Assembly: GCF_003604215.1 (NCBI RefSeq) | Contig: NZ_QXGS01000008.1 | Location: 86,714-150,713 of the forward strand | DNA: 64,000 nucleotides | From: Teichococcus vastitatis | GTDB taxonomy: Bacteria; Pseudomonadota; Alphaproteobacteria; Acetobacterales; Acetobacteraceae | Reading direction: 5' to 3' | Part shown: positions 18,170 to 26,582 of the stretch, one piece after another | Numbering within the stretch: position 1 is the first letter of the stretch | Layout of the letters: every line of letters begins with the position of its first letter | Made by a program: the position numbers and the translations under genes | Notes under the pieces: generated by a model | What the model saw: the letters and a program-made list of their open reading frames with translations, nothing else | Told to the model about the DNA's origin: nothing | The model's database searches: none

Positions 18170-19269
18170 GCCGGGTTGGCGGGCGGGCCGCCATAGGAGC
18201 GGCCCTTCCATTCGGGCTTCAGCCCCAGCCCGCCGCCGAGCAGCGCGGACCACTGGATGGCCAGCGCCACGGCCACCGCAACGGGATGCAGCGGCACACT
18301 CCACCAGGGCTCGCGCATGCGCCAGGTGATCAGGCCGCGCAGGGTGAGCGACAGCGCGAGCGCCAGCACCGCCGCCGGGTGCGGCAGCAGCAGCCAGGGC
18401 AGGATGTGCGCGCCGCCCAGCAGCACCGTCCAGACCGGCAGCCCGAGCGGCGTCGCCATGCCTTCCCGCGCGTTCTTGCTGAAGCCGCTCCAGGCCTCGG
18501 CGAAGCGCCGGTACATGCGGCAGCCGGCAAGGCGGCTGCCATCCACCACCTCGGTGCGGAAGCCATGGACGCGCATGCGGCGGGCCAGCGACAGGGCATC
18601 GTGCAGGATGGCCGGGGCCGCCGCATGCCCGCCCGCGGCGCGATAGGCGGTGGTCTCCGCCAGCACCAGCTGGCCGCAGGCCGCGGCGAGCGAAGGCCGC
18701 GTGCCGCGACGCCCGCCCTGGGGGAGGTAGCCCAGCATCATCAGGTTGATCATCGGCACGGTCAGCGCCTCGCCCAAGCCCCCCATCTCCTGCCGCGGCA
18801 CGCCGCTGACCAGGGCGATGCCGTGGTCCTCGGCATGCGCCGCCATGGCGGCGGCGGCCTGCGGGCGCAGCCGCACATCGGCATCGATGAACAGCAGGTG
18901 CGTGCCGCGTGCCGCCTCGGCCAGCCGAGCGCAGGCATGCACCTTGCCGGTCCAGCCCTGCGGCAGCGGCGGCGCGGCCAGCAGCCGCACCCGCGGGTCC
19001 TCCGCCGCGACGCGCCGCACGATGGCCGCGGTGCTGTCGCGCGATCCGTCATCCATTACCACCACCTCGATGGCGACGCCGCGGCTGGACAGGGCGGCGC
19101 GCAGGCAGCCCTCGATCTGCGCTGCCTCGTCACGCGCCGGGATCAGCACCGACACCAGCACCGGGGCCGAGGGCTCGCCGCGCGCGCGGGGCAGGCGGAA
19201 CAGGTTGCGGCCGGCCAGTGCCCAGGGAAAGGCGGCCAGCGCCAGCGACAACCAGGGCAGCCAGCTCAT
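18166..19269 (-). CDS. crtQ: Family-2 glycosyltransferase, probable carotenoid-acid glycosyltransferase (CrtQ-like)
   Basis: 367 residues. An N-terminal membrane helix leads into a GT2 fold. The nucleotide-sugar motifs are VLIPARDE, VVMDDGSRDST and the DxD-like FIDADVRL, and two or more C-terminal membrane helices follow. The layout matches 4,4'-diaponeurosporenoate glycosyltransferase (CrtQ) and also the hopanoid-associated HpnB family. The neighbouring CrtN/CrtP-like genes favour the carotenoid role. Both ends overlap neighbours by four bases (ATGA), so translation is coupled with the acyltransferase and the aldehyde dehydrogenase. Sugar and acceptor are unproven. Confidence 0.82.
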   Translation of the reverse strand: MSWLPWLSLALAAFPWALAGRNLFRLPRARGEPSAPVLVSVLIPARDEAAQIEGCLRAALSSRGVAIEVVVMDDGSRDSTAAIVRRVAAEDPRVRLLAAPPLPQGWTGKVHACARLAEAARGTHLLFIDADVRLRPQAAAAMAAHAEDHGIALVSGVPRQEMGGLGEALTVPMINLMMLGYLPQGGRRGTRPSLAAACGQLVLAETTAYRAAGGHAAAPAILHDALSLARRMRVHGFRTEVVDGSRLAGCRMYRRFAEAWSGFSKNAREGMATPLGLPVWTVLLGGAHILPWLLLPHPAAVLALALSLTLRGLITWRMREPWWSVPLHPVAVAVALAIQWSALLGGGLGLKPEWKGRSYGGPPANPA

Positions 19270-20105
19270 CGCCGCCACTCGTGCCGGGGGTCGAAGCGCC
19301 GGCCGGTCAGGGCCGCGCGGCCGCGCCGCCAGAGATCGTAGATGCCGCCCATGCCTTCGCCTCCCTGCTCCACGACGTGAAACCGCGCCGGATCGCGCGC
19401 CACCGCGTCCCCGGCCAGGCAGTCCATGGTGCCGGCCAGGGCAGTGGCCAATGCCTCGGCGCGCGCTTCGCGCGGCATGGCGTGCAAAGCGGCGCCGGGC
19501 AAAGGGTTGCCAAAGGCGGCCAGCATCTCCGCCTTGCGTTCCGACCAGAAGGGATATTCCAGGGCCAGCGGCACGAACGTGGCGTGCGGCGCCAGTTCCG
19601 GCAGCCGGGCGAGGCCGGGGGCGATCGGCACGGGGCGCTCGCGCGGGTCGGCGAAGCGGCCGGGGGCGTTCATCCACAACATGTCGTCGCGCTCCGGGGC
19701 CAGCACCCGGCCCGCGGTGCGCAGAAACGCCACCGCGCCGCGCGCGCTGGCCGGCTCCACGCCGAACACGCCGATGCGCCGCATGAAGCGGTAGCGGGCC
19801 AGCGCCGCTTCCTCCATCGGGATGAACATGCGGCGCTCTCCGAACAGGCGGCGCGACAGCAACATGAAGGCGACGCCGTCCCACCAGGAGGGATGGCTGG
19901 CATACACCACCAGCGGCGCGTCGCCCGTTTCCGGGGGCAGGCCCCAATGCGGCACCCGCAGCGCCCGCATGTGGCGGCGGGCGAAGCGGGTGAACATGAG
20001 ATCATAGAAGGCAAGGGCGCGGGGCGAATAGGCGGCGAGCGGGTCCATCAGCCGCGCCCCGGCCTCCGGGCGGGTGGCCGGGCCATGCCGGCCGCCGGCC
20101 TGCAT
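19266..20105 (-). CDS. PlsC-type acyltransferase of the carotenoid operon
   Basis: 279 residues from ATG 20105; a second in-frame ATG at 20048 is possible. The HX4D acyltransferase motif is present in an unusual aromatic form (SHPSWWDG), followed by MFIPMEE. The expected second block is atypical (MNAPGRFADP), so this is a divergent lysophospholipid-acyltransferase relative. Lying between the desaturases and the glycosyltransferase, it is the best candidate to place a fatty acyl group on the carotenoid sugar. Staphylococcal CrtO does that step but belongs to a different family, so this would be an analogue. Confidence 0.75.
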   Translation of the reverse strand: MQAGGRHGPATRPEAGARLMDPLAAYSPRALAFYDLMFTRFARRHMRALRVPHWGLPPETGDAPLVVYASHPSWWDGVAFMLLSRRLFGERRMFIPMEEAALARYRFMRRIGVFGVEPASARGAVAFLRTAGRVLAPERDDMLWMNAPGRFADPRERPVPIAPGLARLPELAPHATFVPLALEYPFWSERKAEMLAAFGNPLPGAALHAMPREARAEALATALAGTMDCLAGDAVARDPARFHVVEQGGEGMGGIYDLWRRGRAALTGRRFDPRHEWRR

Positions 20106-20112
20106 CGCCCGG

Positions 20113-21693
20113 TCATTCCGCCGCCAGCGGCATCCCCCGCTCGCCGGCGCGGCGCGCCATCTCGTCCATGCCGCGCCCGCCCAGATCCTGGTCGAGCGAA
20201 TCGGCGGCGATCCAGCCAGACATCATCACCATCGGCATGCCGGGCCCCGGATGCGCCGCCCCGCCGGCCAGGTACAGCCCCTTCACCGCGCGTGAGCGGT
20301 TGCCCGGCTTGAAGGCACCGGTCCACCGGCCGTGGCTGGCCAGACCGTAGATGGCGCCGTCCAGCACGCGGTAACGCTCATGGATGTCCTGCGGGGTGAG
20401 GGCGCGCTCGACCACGATGCGGTCCTCGATGTCCTCCATGCCGGCGGTGCGCTTCAGCTTGTCCAGGATCACCTGCCGATAGGCGGGCAGCATGGCCGAC
20501 CAGTCCTGGCCGGGGCGCAGATGCGGCGTGTGGACCAGCACGTAAAGCGCTTCCCCGCCTTCCGGCGCCACGCTGGGGTCGGTGGCGGAAGGCGCGGCGA
20601 GATAGGCGGTGGGATCGGGCGCGGGGATGCCCTTCTTGTAGATGGCGTCGAATTCTTCCTCCGCATCGCGGGAGAAGACGAAGTCGTGATGCGCGAGGTG
20701 CTCGTAGCGGCGGTTCAGCCCGAGATAGAGCACCACGCCGGAACAGGCCGGCTCGTATTTCCGGCGCGGGTACTTCTTCGCCGCCGCGCCGCCCACCAGC
20801 TCGCCATAGGTGCGGATCGCATCCATGTTGGAGATCACTGCGTCGCAGGCGATGCGCTCCCGGCCCGCCCTGACGCCGCGCACAGCACCGTTCTCCACCT
20901 CGATCCCGGTCACCTCCACACCGGGGCGCAGGTCGGCGCCCAGCTCGGCGGCCAGCTTCGCCAGGCCCTCGGCCACGGCGCGGGTGCCGCCCTCCGGATA
21001 CCAGATGCCTTCCGCCGCCTGCATGTCGCCGATGCCGCACAGCACCGCCGGCGCCAGATAAGGGGAGGAGCCGACATACTGGGTGTAGTGGTCCAGCATC
21101 TGCGCCAGCCGGGCATCCGGCACATGGCCGCGGATCACCTTGGCGACGGTCTGCCCCATGCGCAGCGCCAGCACGTCCCGCATGGTGTCGGGCGAGAAAT
21201 TGGCCTTGAAGTCCAGCGTGTCGGCGATGCCTTCCACCGACTTCCAGAAGAAAAACTTCTCCGACACATCGTGCAGGTGGTGCGCGACGTCCTGGAACCG
21301 GCGGTAGCCATCGCCATTGCCGGGGGCGAAGCGGTTCATCGCCTCCGCCATGGCCGGCACGTCCTGTTGGAGGTCGATTCGCGTGCCGTCCTCGAAGAAA
21401 CAGCGCCATTGCGGGTCGAGGCGGATCAGCGGCAGCTCGGCCTGCTGGTCGCGTCCCGCCTCGGCGAAGATGCGGCGCAGCACGCGCGGCATGGTCAGGA
21501 TGGTGGGCCCCATGTCGAAGCGGAAGCCGCTGTTGGCGCCGGCGCCGGACGGAAGGTTCAGTACCGCCGCCTTGCCGCCCAGCCATTCGTTCTTGTCGAA
21601 CAGCGTGACGCGGTGGCCGCGCGCCGCAGCGACCGCCGCCGCGGACAGCCCGCCGAGGCCGCCGCCGATCACCACCACATGCGACGAACTCAT
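20113..21693 (-). CDS. crtP: CrtI-family FAD enzyme, probable carotenoid terminal oxidase (CrtP-like)
   Basis: 526 residues. The N-terminal Rossmann FAD motif (VVVIGGGLGGLSAAAVAAA) is followed by FDMGPTILTMP. The C-terminal carotenoid-desaturase signature (GLYLAGGAAHPGPGMPMVMMSG) is intact. The overall pattern is that of CrtI/CrtN/CrtP proteins. It is the second such enzyme in the operon and less CrtN-like than the first, which suggests the CrtP-type role of oxidising the terminal methyl group. A second desaturase remains possible. Its ATG overlaps the stop of the upstream paralogue (ATGA). Confidence 0.83.
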   Translation of the reverse strand: MSSSHVVVIGGGLGGLSAAAVAAARGHRVTLFDKNEWLGGKAAVLNLPSGAGANSGFRFDMGPTILTMPRVLRRIFAEAGRDQQAELPLIRLDPQWRCFFEDGTRIDLQQDVPAMAEAMNRFAPGNGDGYRRFQDVAHHLHDVSEKFFFWKSVEGIADTLDFKANFSPDTMRDVLALRMGQTVAKVIRGHVPDARLAQMLDHYTQYVGSSPYLAPAVLCGIGDMQAAEGIWYPEGGTRAVAEGLAKLAAELGADLRPGVEVTGIEVENGAVRGVRAGRERIACDAVISNMDAIRTYGELVGGAAAKKYPRRKYEPACSGVVLYLGLNRRYEHLAHHDFVFSRDAEEEFDAIYKKGIPAPDPTAYLAAPSATDPSVAPEGGEALYVLVHTPHLRPGQDWSAMLPAYRQVILDKLKRTAGMEDIEDRIVVERALTPQDIHERYRVLDGAIYGLASHGRWTGAFKPGNRSRAVKGLYLAGGAAHPGPGMPMVMMSGWIAADSLDQDLGGRGMDEMARRAGERGMPLAAE

Positions 21694-23306
21694 GCCACGC
21701 TCTCCTTTTCCGCCAGCGATCCGGGCACGGCCTCGTCCGGCGTGGTCAGGTCCGGCAGCCGCGTGCCGTTGCGCGGCAGGCCGAGATCCTGCAGCAGCAG
21801 GTCGGTGCTGATCCGCGCGCCCTCGTAGATCACCGGCAGGCCCGAGCCGGGATGCGTGCCGCCGCCCACCAGGTACAGCCCGTCCGTGTCGCGGAAGCGG
21901 TTGCCGGGCCGGAAGTTCAGCATCTGCCCGAGGTCGTGCGACAGGTTGAAGGTAGCACCATACCCGACCGCGAACTCGTCCCGCCAGTCCACCGGGGTCA
22001 CCATGCGCTCGTAGCGGATGCGGCTCTCGATGTCCGGGATGCCGAGCGAGGCAAGGCGGCGCAGCGCCTCGGCGCGGAACAGCGGGGCGGTCCGGCTCCA
22101 GTCGGTGACGCCGCGCAGATTGGCCACCGGGACCAGCAGGTACAGGCTGCTGTGCCCCTCCGGCGCCATGGAGGGATCGTTGGCCACCGGGTTGTGCAGG
22201 TAGAAGGAGGGCTCGGCCGGCAGCAGCCCGGTCTCGATCTCGCGCAGGTTGCGCTGGTAATCGCCGGCCAGCAGCACCGTGTGGTGCGCCAGCTGCGGAA
22301 AGCGTCCCTCCACGCCGAGATACAGCATGAAGGTGGAGCAGGAATAGCGCGCCTTGGCGATGTGCTTGTCCGACCAGCGGCGGCGGCGCACCGAATCGGG
22401 GATCAGCTTCGGCGCAGCATGGGCGAAATCGGCGTTCATCACCACCGCGTCGGCCGGCACGAACTCGCCCGCCACCTCGACCCCGGTGGCGCGCTTGCCC
22501 TGGAACACCACGCGCTCCACCGGCGCGTTCAGGCGGAGCTGCGCGCCCAGCCGCTGCGCCACCTTGGCCATGGCGCCCGAGACCGCGCCACAGCCGCCGA
22601 GCGGGTGGAACACGCCGTGCTCGTATTCCAGGAAGCTCAGGATGGTGAACAGGCTGGGGCAGCGGAATGGGCTCATGCCCAGGTACTTGGTCTGGAAGGA
22701 GAACAGCAGCCGCGTGCGCGGATCGCGGAAGTACCGCTTCAGCTCGGCATCCACCGACAGGTGCGGGCGTAGGTGCGGCAGGGCGCGCAGCATGTCGGGG
22801 GCCAGCAGGTCGGCGGCCGAGGCGAAGCCGCGCTCCAGCACCGGGCGGAAGGCTTCCAGCTTGCGGCGGTTGTTGGCCAGGAAGGGCCTGAGATTGCGGG
22901 CGTCCTCCAGGCTGAGCTTGGCGATCTCCGCTTCCATCCGGGCCACGTCCGGCGTCGCGTCGATCACCGGCCCGTTGCCGCCGCCGAACACCAGCCGGTA
23001 TTGCGGGTCGAGGCGCAGCATCGGCACCTCCTCGCGCAGCGAGGCGCCGCAGGCCGCGAAGACTTCTTCCAGGATGCGAGGATACAGGAAGAAGGTAGGG
23101 CCGAGATCGAAGCGGTAGCCGCCCTCGGTGGTCAGGGTGCGGCTGCGGCCGCCAACCACCCCGTCGCGTTCCAGCACGGTCACGCGCAGGCCGCGGGCGG
23201 CCAGCAGCATCGCCGCCGCCAGCCCTCCCGGCCCGGCACCGATCACAACAACATGCGGCCTGTTCGCGGAATCATCGAAGGCCGGCCGGCCCAGCGGGAT
23301 ATTCAT
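21690..23306 (-). CDS. crtN: CrtN-like carotenoid desaturase (diapophytoene/squalene type)
   Basis: 538 residues. The FAD motif is at about residues 19-38 (HVVVIGAGPGGLAAAML), with FDLGPTFFLYP next. The C-terminal signature is GLYLVGGGTHPGSGLPVIYEG. Internal phrases FSFQTKYLGMSP and YSCSTFMLYLGVEG correspond closely in pattern to the staphylococcal C30 desaturase, which suggests a C30 rather than C40 substrate. It heads the five-gene operon. The 122-base upstream gap has a GGGAG site 12 bases from the ATG and a small inverted repeat (TTGCC/GGCAA, 23361-23374), but no clear promoter. No crtM or squalene-synthase gene is in the window. Confidence 0.85.
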   Translation of the reverse strand: MNIPLGRPAFDDSANRPHVVVIGAGPGGLAAAMLLAARGLRVTVLERDGVVGGRSRTLTTEGGYRFDLGPTFFLYPRILEEVFAACGASLREEVPMLRLDPQYRLVFGGGNGPVIDATPDVARMEAEIAKLSLEDARNLRPFLANNRRKLEAFRPVLERGFASAADLLAPDMLRALPHLRPHLSVDAELKRYFRDPRTRLLFSFQTKYLGMSPFRCPSLFTILSFLEYEHGVFHPLGGCGAVSGAMAKVAQRLGAQLRLNAPVERVVFQGKRATGVEVAGEFVPADAVVMNADFAHAAPKLIPDSVRRRRWSDKHIAKARYSCSTFMLYLGVEGRFPQLAHHTVLLAGDYQRNLREIETGLLPAEPSFYLHNPVANDPSMAPEGHSSLYLLVPVANLRGVTDWSRTAPLFRAEALRRLASLGIPDIESRIRYERMVTPVDWRDEFAVGYGATFNLSHDLGQMLNFRPGNRFRDTDGLYLVGGGTHPGSGLPVIYEGARISTDLLLQDLGLPRNGTRLPDLTTPDEAVPGSLAEKESVA

Positions 23307-23428
23307 GCCCGACAGCGTCTCCCTGTCACATCAGGAAGGAAGGTGCGGTCGATGGCAGAGTTGCCAAGAGGCAATATGAGGCGCTGGCCAGCAGCCGCGG
23401 CGCGATGCCATGGCTGCCGCGGAAGTCA

Positions 23429-24466
23429 TCACGCCGCCCTGGCCGGCGGTGGCGCATCCTGCAGCGCCGGCGCCGCGCGGTCGTCATAGCCGCGCGGATG
23501 CGCCGAGCGCCACGCCCAGGCCGTGCGCACGATCTCGTCGAGCCCGGCATAGCGTGGGCTCCAGCCGGTGTCGCGGCGCAGCTTCTCATTCGACGCCACC
23601 AGCACCGCCGGGTCGCCGGCACGGCGGGGGCCGATGCTGTGCGGCACCGGGCGGCCGCTGATCCGCTCCACCGCCTCGATCACCTGCTTCACCGAATGGC
23701 CCAGGCCGTTGCCCACATTGTAGCGGACGCTGGGTCCGGTCTCGAGCGCGTCCATCACCCGCAGATGCGCATCCGCCAAATCGGTCACGTGGACGTAGTC
23801 GCGGATGCAGGTGCCGTCCGGCGTCGGGTAATCGGTGCCGAACACCGTCAGCGGGTCGCGCAGGCCGAGCGCCGCATCGATCGCCAGTGGGATCAGGTGC
23901 GTCTCGGGCTGGTGGTCCTCGCCCAGGCGGCCCTGCGGGTCGGCGCCGGCGGCGTTGAAGTAGCGCAGCGCGGCGGAGCGCAGGCCATGCACCCGGTCGG
24001 CCCAGTCCAGCGCCGTCTCGGCCATGAACTTGCTTTCGCCATAGGCCGAGCCGGGGGTGATGCCCGCCGTCTCGTCGATCGGCATGCGCTCCGGATTGCC
24101 GAACAGCGCGGCGGTGGAGGAAAGCACGAAGCGGCGGCATCCGGCCCTCACCGCGGCCTCGGCGAGGTTGGCGGTGTTGGACAGGTTTTCGGCGAGGTAG
24201 CGCATCGGCTCGCGCATGCTCTCGCCCACCAGGGACAGGGCGGCGAAATGCAGCACCCCGTCGAAGCGCCAGCCGGCGAACACCTCGTCGACGCGCCTGC
24301 GATCGGCCAGGTTGGCCACCACCAGCTCCACCCCGACCGGGACGGCGGCGCGGTGACCCTGCCGCAGGTCGTCGAGAACAACCACCTCGTCGCCCCGCTC
24401 GCGCAAGGCCAGAACGACATGGCTGCCGACATAGCCGGCCCCGCCTGTTACCAGGAAGCGCGCCAT
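23429..24466 (-). CDS. galE: UDP-glucose 4-epimerase
   Basis: 345 residues from ATG 24466, which has AAGGA six bases upstream. It is a short-chain dehydrogenase fold with the NAD motif TGGAGYVGS at the N-terminus and the catalytic YGESK; the serine is in LSSTAALFG. C-terminal blocks ALRYFNAAGADPQG and IRDYVHVTDLADAH are typical of GalE. The reaction interconverts UDP-glucose and UDP-galactose for surface polysaccharides and glycolipids. It lies immediately upstream of the carotenoid operon on the same strand and could supply the sugar donor, but that is only a positional hint. Confidence 0.92.
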   Translation of the reverse strand: MARFLVTGGAGYVGSHVVLALRERGDEVVVLDDLRQGHRAAVPVGVELVVANLADRRRVDEVFAGWRFDGVLHFAALSLVGESMREPMRYLAENLSNTANLAEAAVRAGCRRFVLSSTAALFGNPERMPIDETAGITPGSAYGESKFMAETALDWADRVHGLRSAALRYFNAAGADPQGRLGEDHQPETHLIPLAIDAALGLRDPLTVFGTDYPTPDGTCIRDYVHVTDLADAHLRVMDALETGPSVRYNVGNGLGHSVKQVIEAVERISGRPVPHSIGPRRAGDPAVLVASNEKLRRDTGWSPRYAGLDEIVRTAWAWRSAHPRGYDDRAAPALQDAPPPARAA

Positions 24467-24602
24467 AGCTGTTCCTTCTGCATGGCCGCCGCCGGAACAC
24501 GGCGGCATCGTGGATTGCTGCAACGCACCATAGCAGCATCGGTTCCGACATGCAGCGCCGCGCTGCAAGCGGTCACCAGCATGTCACCCGCGCAGCCCGG
24601 CT

Positions 24603-25409
24603 TCAAAGCGAAACCTCAACCATAACGGGAACATGATCGCTGGTCTGGATCCATGAGCGGGCGGGCTTGTGCACCTCGAAGCTGCGCAGCTGGCCGGCCA
24701 GATCCTGGCTGACCCATACATGGTCCAGGCGCCGCCCGCGGTTGGACGCTTCCCAATCCCGCGCCCGGTAGGACCACCAAGTGTACAGCTTCTCGGTTGG
24801 TGGCACGAAATGGCGCAGCGCGTCGTACCATCCGCCGGCCTGCTGCCAGCCATTCAGCGCCGCCACCTCGACCGGCGTGTGCGACACCACGTCGAGCAGC
24901 TGCTTGTGACTCCAGACGTCCTGTTCCAGCGGCGCGACATTGAGATCGCCGACCAGCACGGAGCGCTTCACCGGACCACGCGCCCTGTTCCAGGCGGTGG
25001 CCTCGGCGATGAAGTCGAGCTTGTGCGCGAACTTCGCATTGGTTTCGCGGTCCGGGATGTCGCCGCCGGCCGGAACGTAGAAATCATGCAGTTCCAGCCC
25101 GCCGGGAACGTCCAGATCGACGCCGATGTGGCGGCAATCGCCGCGTGCGCACCAATCCGGGTCGTCGCCTCGTACTCGGAACGGAACCCGGGACAGAATG
25201 GCGACACCGTTATAGCCCTTCATGCCGCGCGCCGCGCGGTGCTCAAAACCCAAGGCGGACAGGCCCTCGTGGGGGAACAGTTCATCCGGGCACTTGGTTT
25301 CCTGCAGGCACAGCACGTCGGGGCGCAGGGCCTCGATCAATCCGGTCAGCAAGGGTAGGCGCAGCCGGACGGAGTTGATGTTCCAGGTGACGATGCGAAG
25401 CGAGGACAT
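24603..25409 (-). CDS. xthA: Exodeoxyribonuclease III (AP endonuclease)
   Basis: 268 residues, full length for the ExoIII/APE1 family. Metal and catalytic motifs are in order: VTWNINSVR, CLQETK, GDLNVAP, RRLDHVWVS and the terminal TSDHVPVMVEV. The enzyme incises abasic sites and removes 3' blocks in base-excision repair. A strong minus-strand terminator lies upstream of it (25459-25488), so it should have its own promoter in the AT-rich stretch nearer its start. Confidence 0.95.
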   Translation of the reverse strand: MSSLRIVTWNINSVRLRLPLLTGLIEALRPDVLCLQETKCPDELFPHEGLSALGFEHRAARGMKGYNGVAILSRVPFRVRGDDPDWCARGDCRHIGVDLDVPGGLELHDFYVPAGGDIPDRETNAKFAHKLDFIAEATAWNRARGPVKRSVLVGDLNVAPLEQDVWSHKQLLDVVSHTPVEVAALNGWQQAGGWYDALRHFVPPTEKLYTWWSYRARDWEASNRGRRLDHVWVSQDLAGQLRSFEVHKPARSWIQTSDHVPVMVEVSL

Positions 25410-25458
25410 GGCCCAGCCATAGGCCGGATGCGCGGCCTGGGCCAGAAGGCAAAAAAGT

Positions 25459-25488
25459 GGCGCCCGGTCAGGGGGGTGACCGGGCGCC
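25459..25488 (-). terminator. Rho-independent terminator (minus strand)
   Basis: Perfect 12-bp arms (GGCGCCCGGTCA and TGACCGGGCGCC) surround a six-base loop. On the minus strand they are followed by ACTTTTTT, a proper U-tract. This should end transcripts coming from the GATase/TctC/LolA direction before xthA. Confidence 0.88.
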
Positions 25489-25522
25489 GGGGGGATGCAT
25501 TCCTGAAGGAATGGTCGGGTTT

Positions 25523-25542
25523 GGCTGGTTGGGGGACCAGCC
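25523..25542. repeat. Small inverted repeat
   Basis: Seven-base arms GGCTGGT/ACCAGCC with a six-base loop, 35 bases upstream of the main terminator on the minus strand. There is no T-run. It may help pausing or be incidental. Confidence 0.4.
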
Positions 25543-25638
25543 GCCCACGCCCAAGAATGGGCATCGGCGAACAGGATGATAAGACCTATTTGCGCAACTC
25601 AAAAACGTTTGATTGCAACGCTTGAAAAAAAACTGTGT

Positions 25639-26442
25639 CTATTCGGCCGCAAGCGTGGCCGTCAGCTCCGGCTCGAACCGTTTCGCGGCATAACGACGCG
25701 CCGCCTCCCCGAAGGATTCGAACAGGCGGCGCGACAGCGCATCCTCCGCCCAGTCATATTCGGGGTGCCACTGCACGCCGAGCGCCAAGCCGCGTGCGCC
25801 CTCCACGCGGCCAGCCTCCACCGTGCCGTCCGGCGCCCAGGCTTCCGGCACCAGGCGCGACGCCACCTGCGCCACACCCTGGTTGTGCAGCGAATTCACC
25901 GGCACCGAGGCTGGCGACCAGTCGAGCCCCTGCCATTGCCGCGCCAGCACGCCATCGGCCGCCACCCGCACGGCATGCGCCTTGCCGGTGCGCACCTTGG
26001 GCAGCGCCTGGTCGGACGGGGTGGAATGATCCATCCGGCCCGGCAGGTCCTGGATCCGCTGGTCCAGCGTGCCGCCCAGCGCCACGTTCAGTTCCTGGAA
26101 GCCGCGGCAGATGGCGAACACCGGCAGGCCGCGCTCCAGCGCGCCCAGGATCAGCGGAATGGTGGTGGAGTCGCGGGCGGGATCTTCCGGCGTGCCTTCC
26201 AGATGCGGCGGCCCGGCATACAGGCCGGGCGCAACGTTGGAACGGCTGCCCGTCAGCATCAGCCCGTCCAGGCGCGGCAGCACTTCCGCCGCGACGGCGG
26301 AACCGGCCGCCGGCACCAGGATCGGGATGCCGCCGATCGGTCCGAGCACCACCTTGATGTAGTGGTCGGACACGGCGTGGTTGGGCATGGCGAAGGCACC
26401 GAAGGCCTTCATGCAGCAGGGAATGCCGATCAGGGGGCGCAT
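25639..26442 (-). CDS. Class I glutamine amidotransferase-like gamma-glutamyl hydrolase (PuuD-like)
   Basis: 267 residues from ATG 26442, which gives the conserved N-terminus MRPLIGIPCC. Cys112 (FAICRGFQELN) is the nucleophile, and His/Glu in VQWHPEYD complete the triad, as in peptidase C26 enzymes such as PuuD. Known members cleave gamma-glutamyl amides in putrescine breakdown. No other puu genes are nearby, so the substrate is open. It lies downstream of the TctC-type gene on the same strand and is closed off by a strong terminator. Confidence 0.87.
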   Translation of the reverse strand: MRPLIGIPCCMKAFGAFAMPNHAVSDHYIKVVLGPIGGIPILVPAAGSAVAAEVLPRLDGLMLTGSRSNVAPGLYAGPPHLEGTPEDPARDSTTIPLILGALERGLPVFAICRGFQELNVALGGTLDQRIQDLPGRMDHSTPSDQALPKVRTGKAHAVRVAADGVLARQWQGLDWSPASVPVNSLHNQGVAQVASRLVPEAWAPDGTVEAGRVEGARGLALGVQWHPEYDWAEDALSRRLFESFGEAARRYAAKRFEPELTATLAAE

Positions 26443-26582
26443 GTCACCAAGGTTGCGCCGCAGGATGGCGCGATCAAGCCCGAAATCATGCGGCTTCGTG
26501 GCATCCGCGTTGCACCCCTGTTGCATCTGGGCCGCATCGGCCTGTTGGCCGGGCAGGAAGCGCCGGCTGTGGTCACGTCGCC

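Larger units (their letters stand above)
25410..25638. other. Intergenic region between xthA and the GATase gene
   Basis: 229 bases holding two hairpins (25459-25488 and 25523-25542) and an AT-rich tract at 25575-25632 with an A8 run directly after the GATase stop. No reading frame here is convincing. The AT-rich tract may contain the xthA promoter on the minus strand, but no well-spaced pair is seen. Confidence 0.6.
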
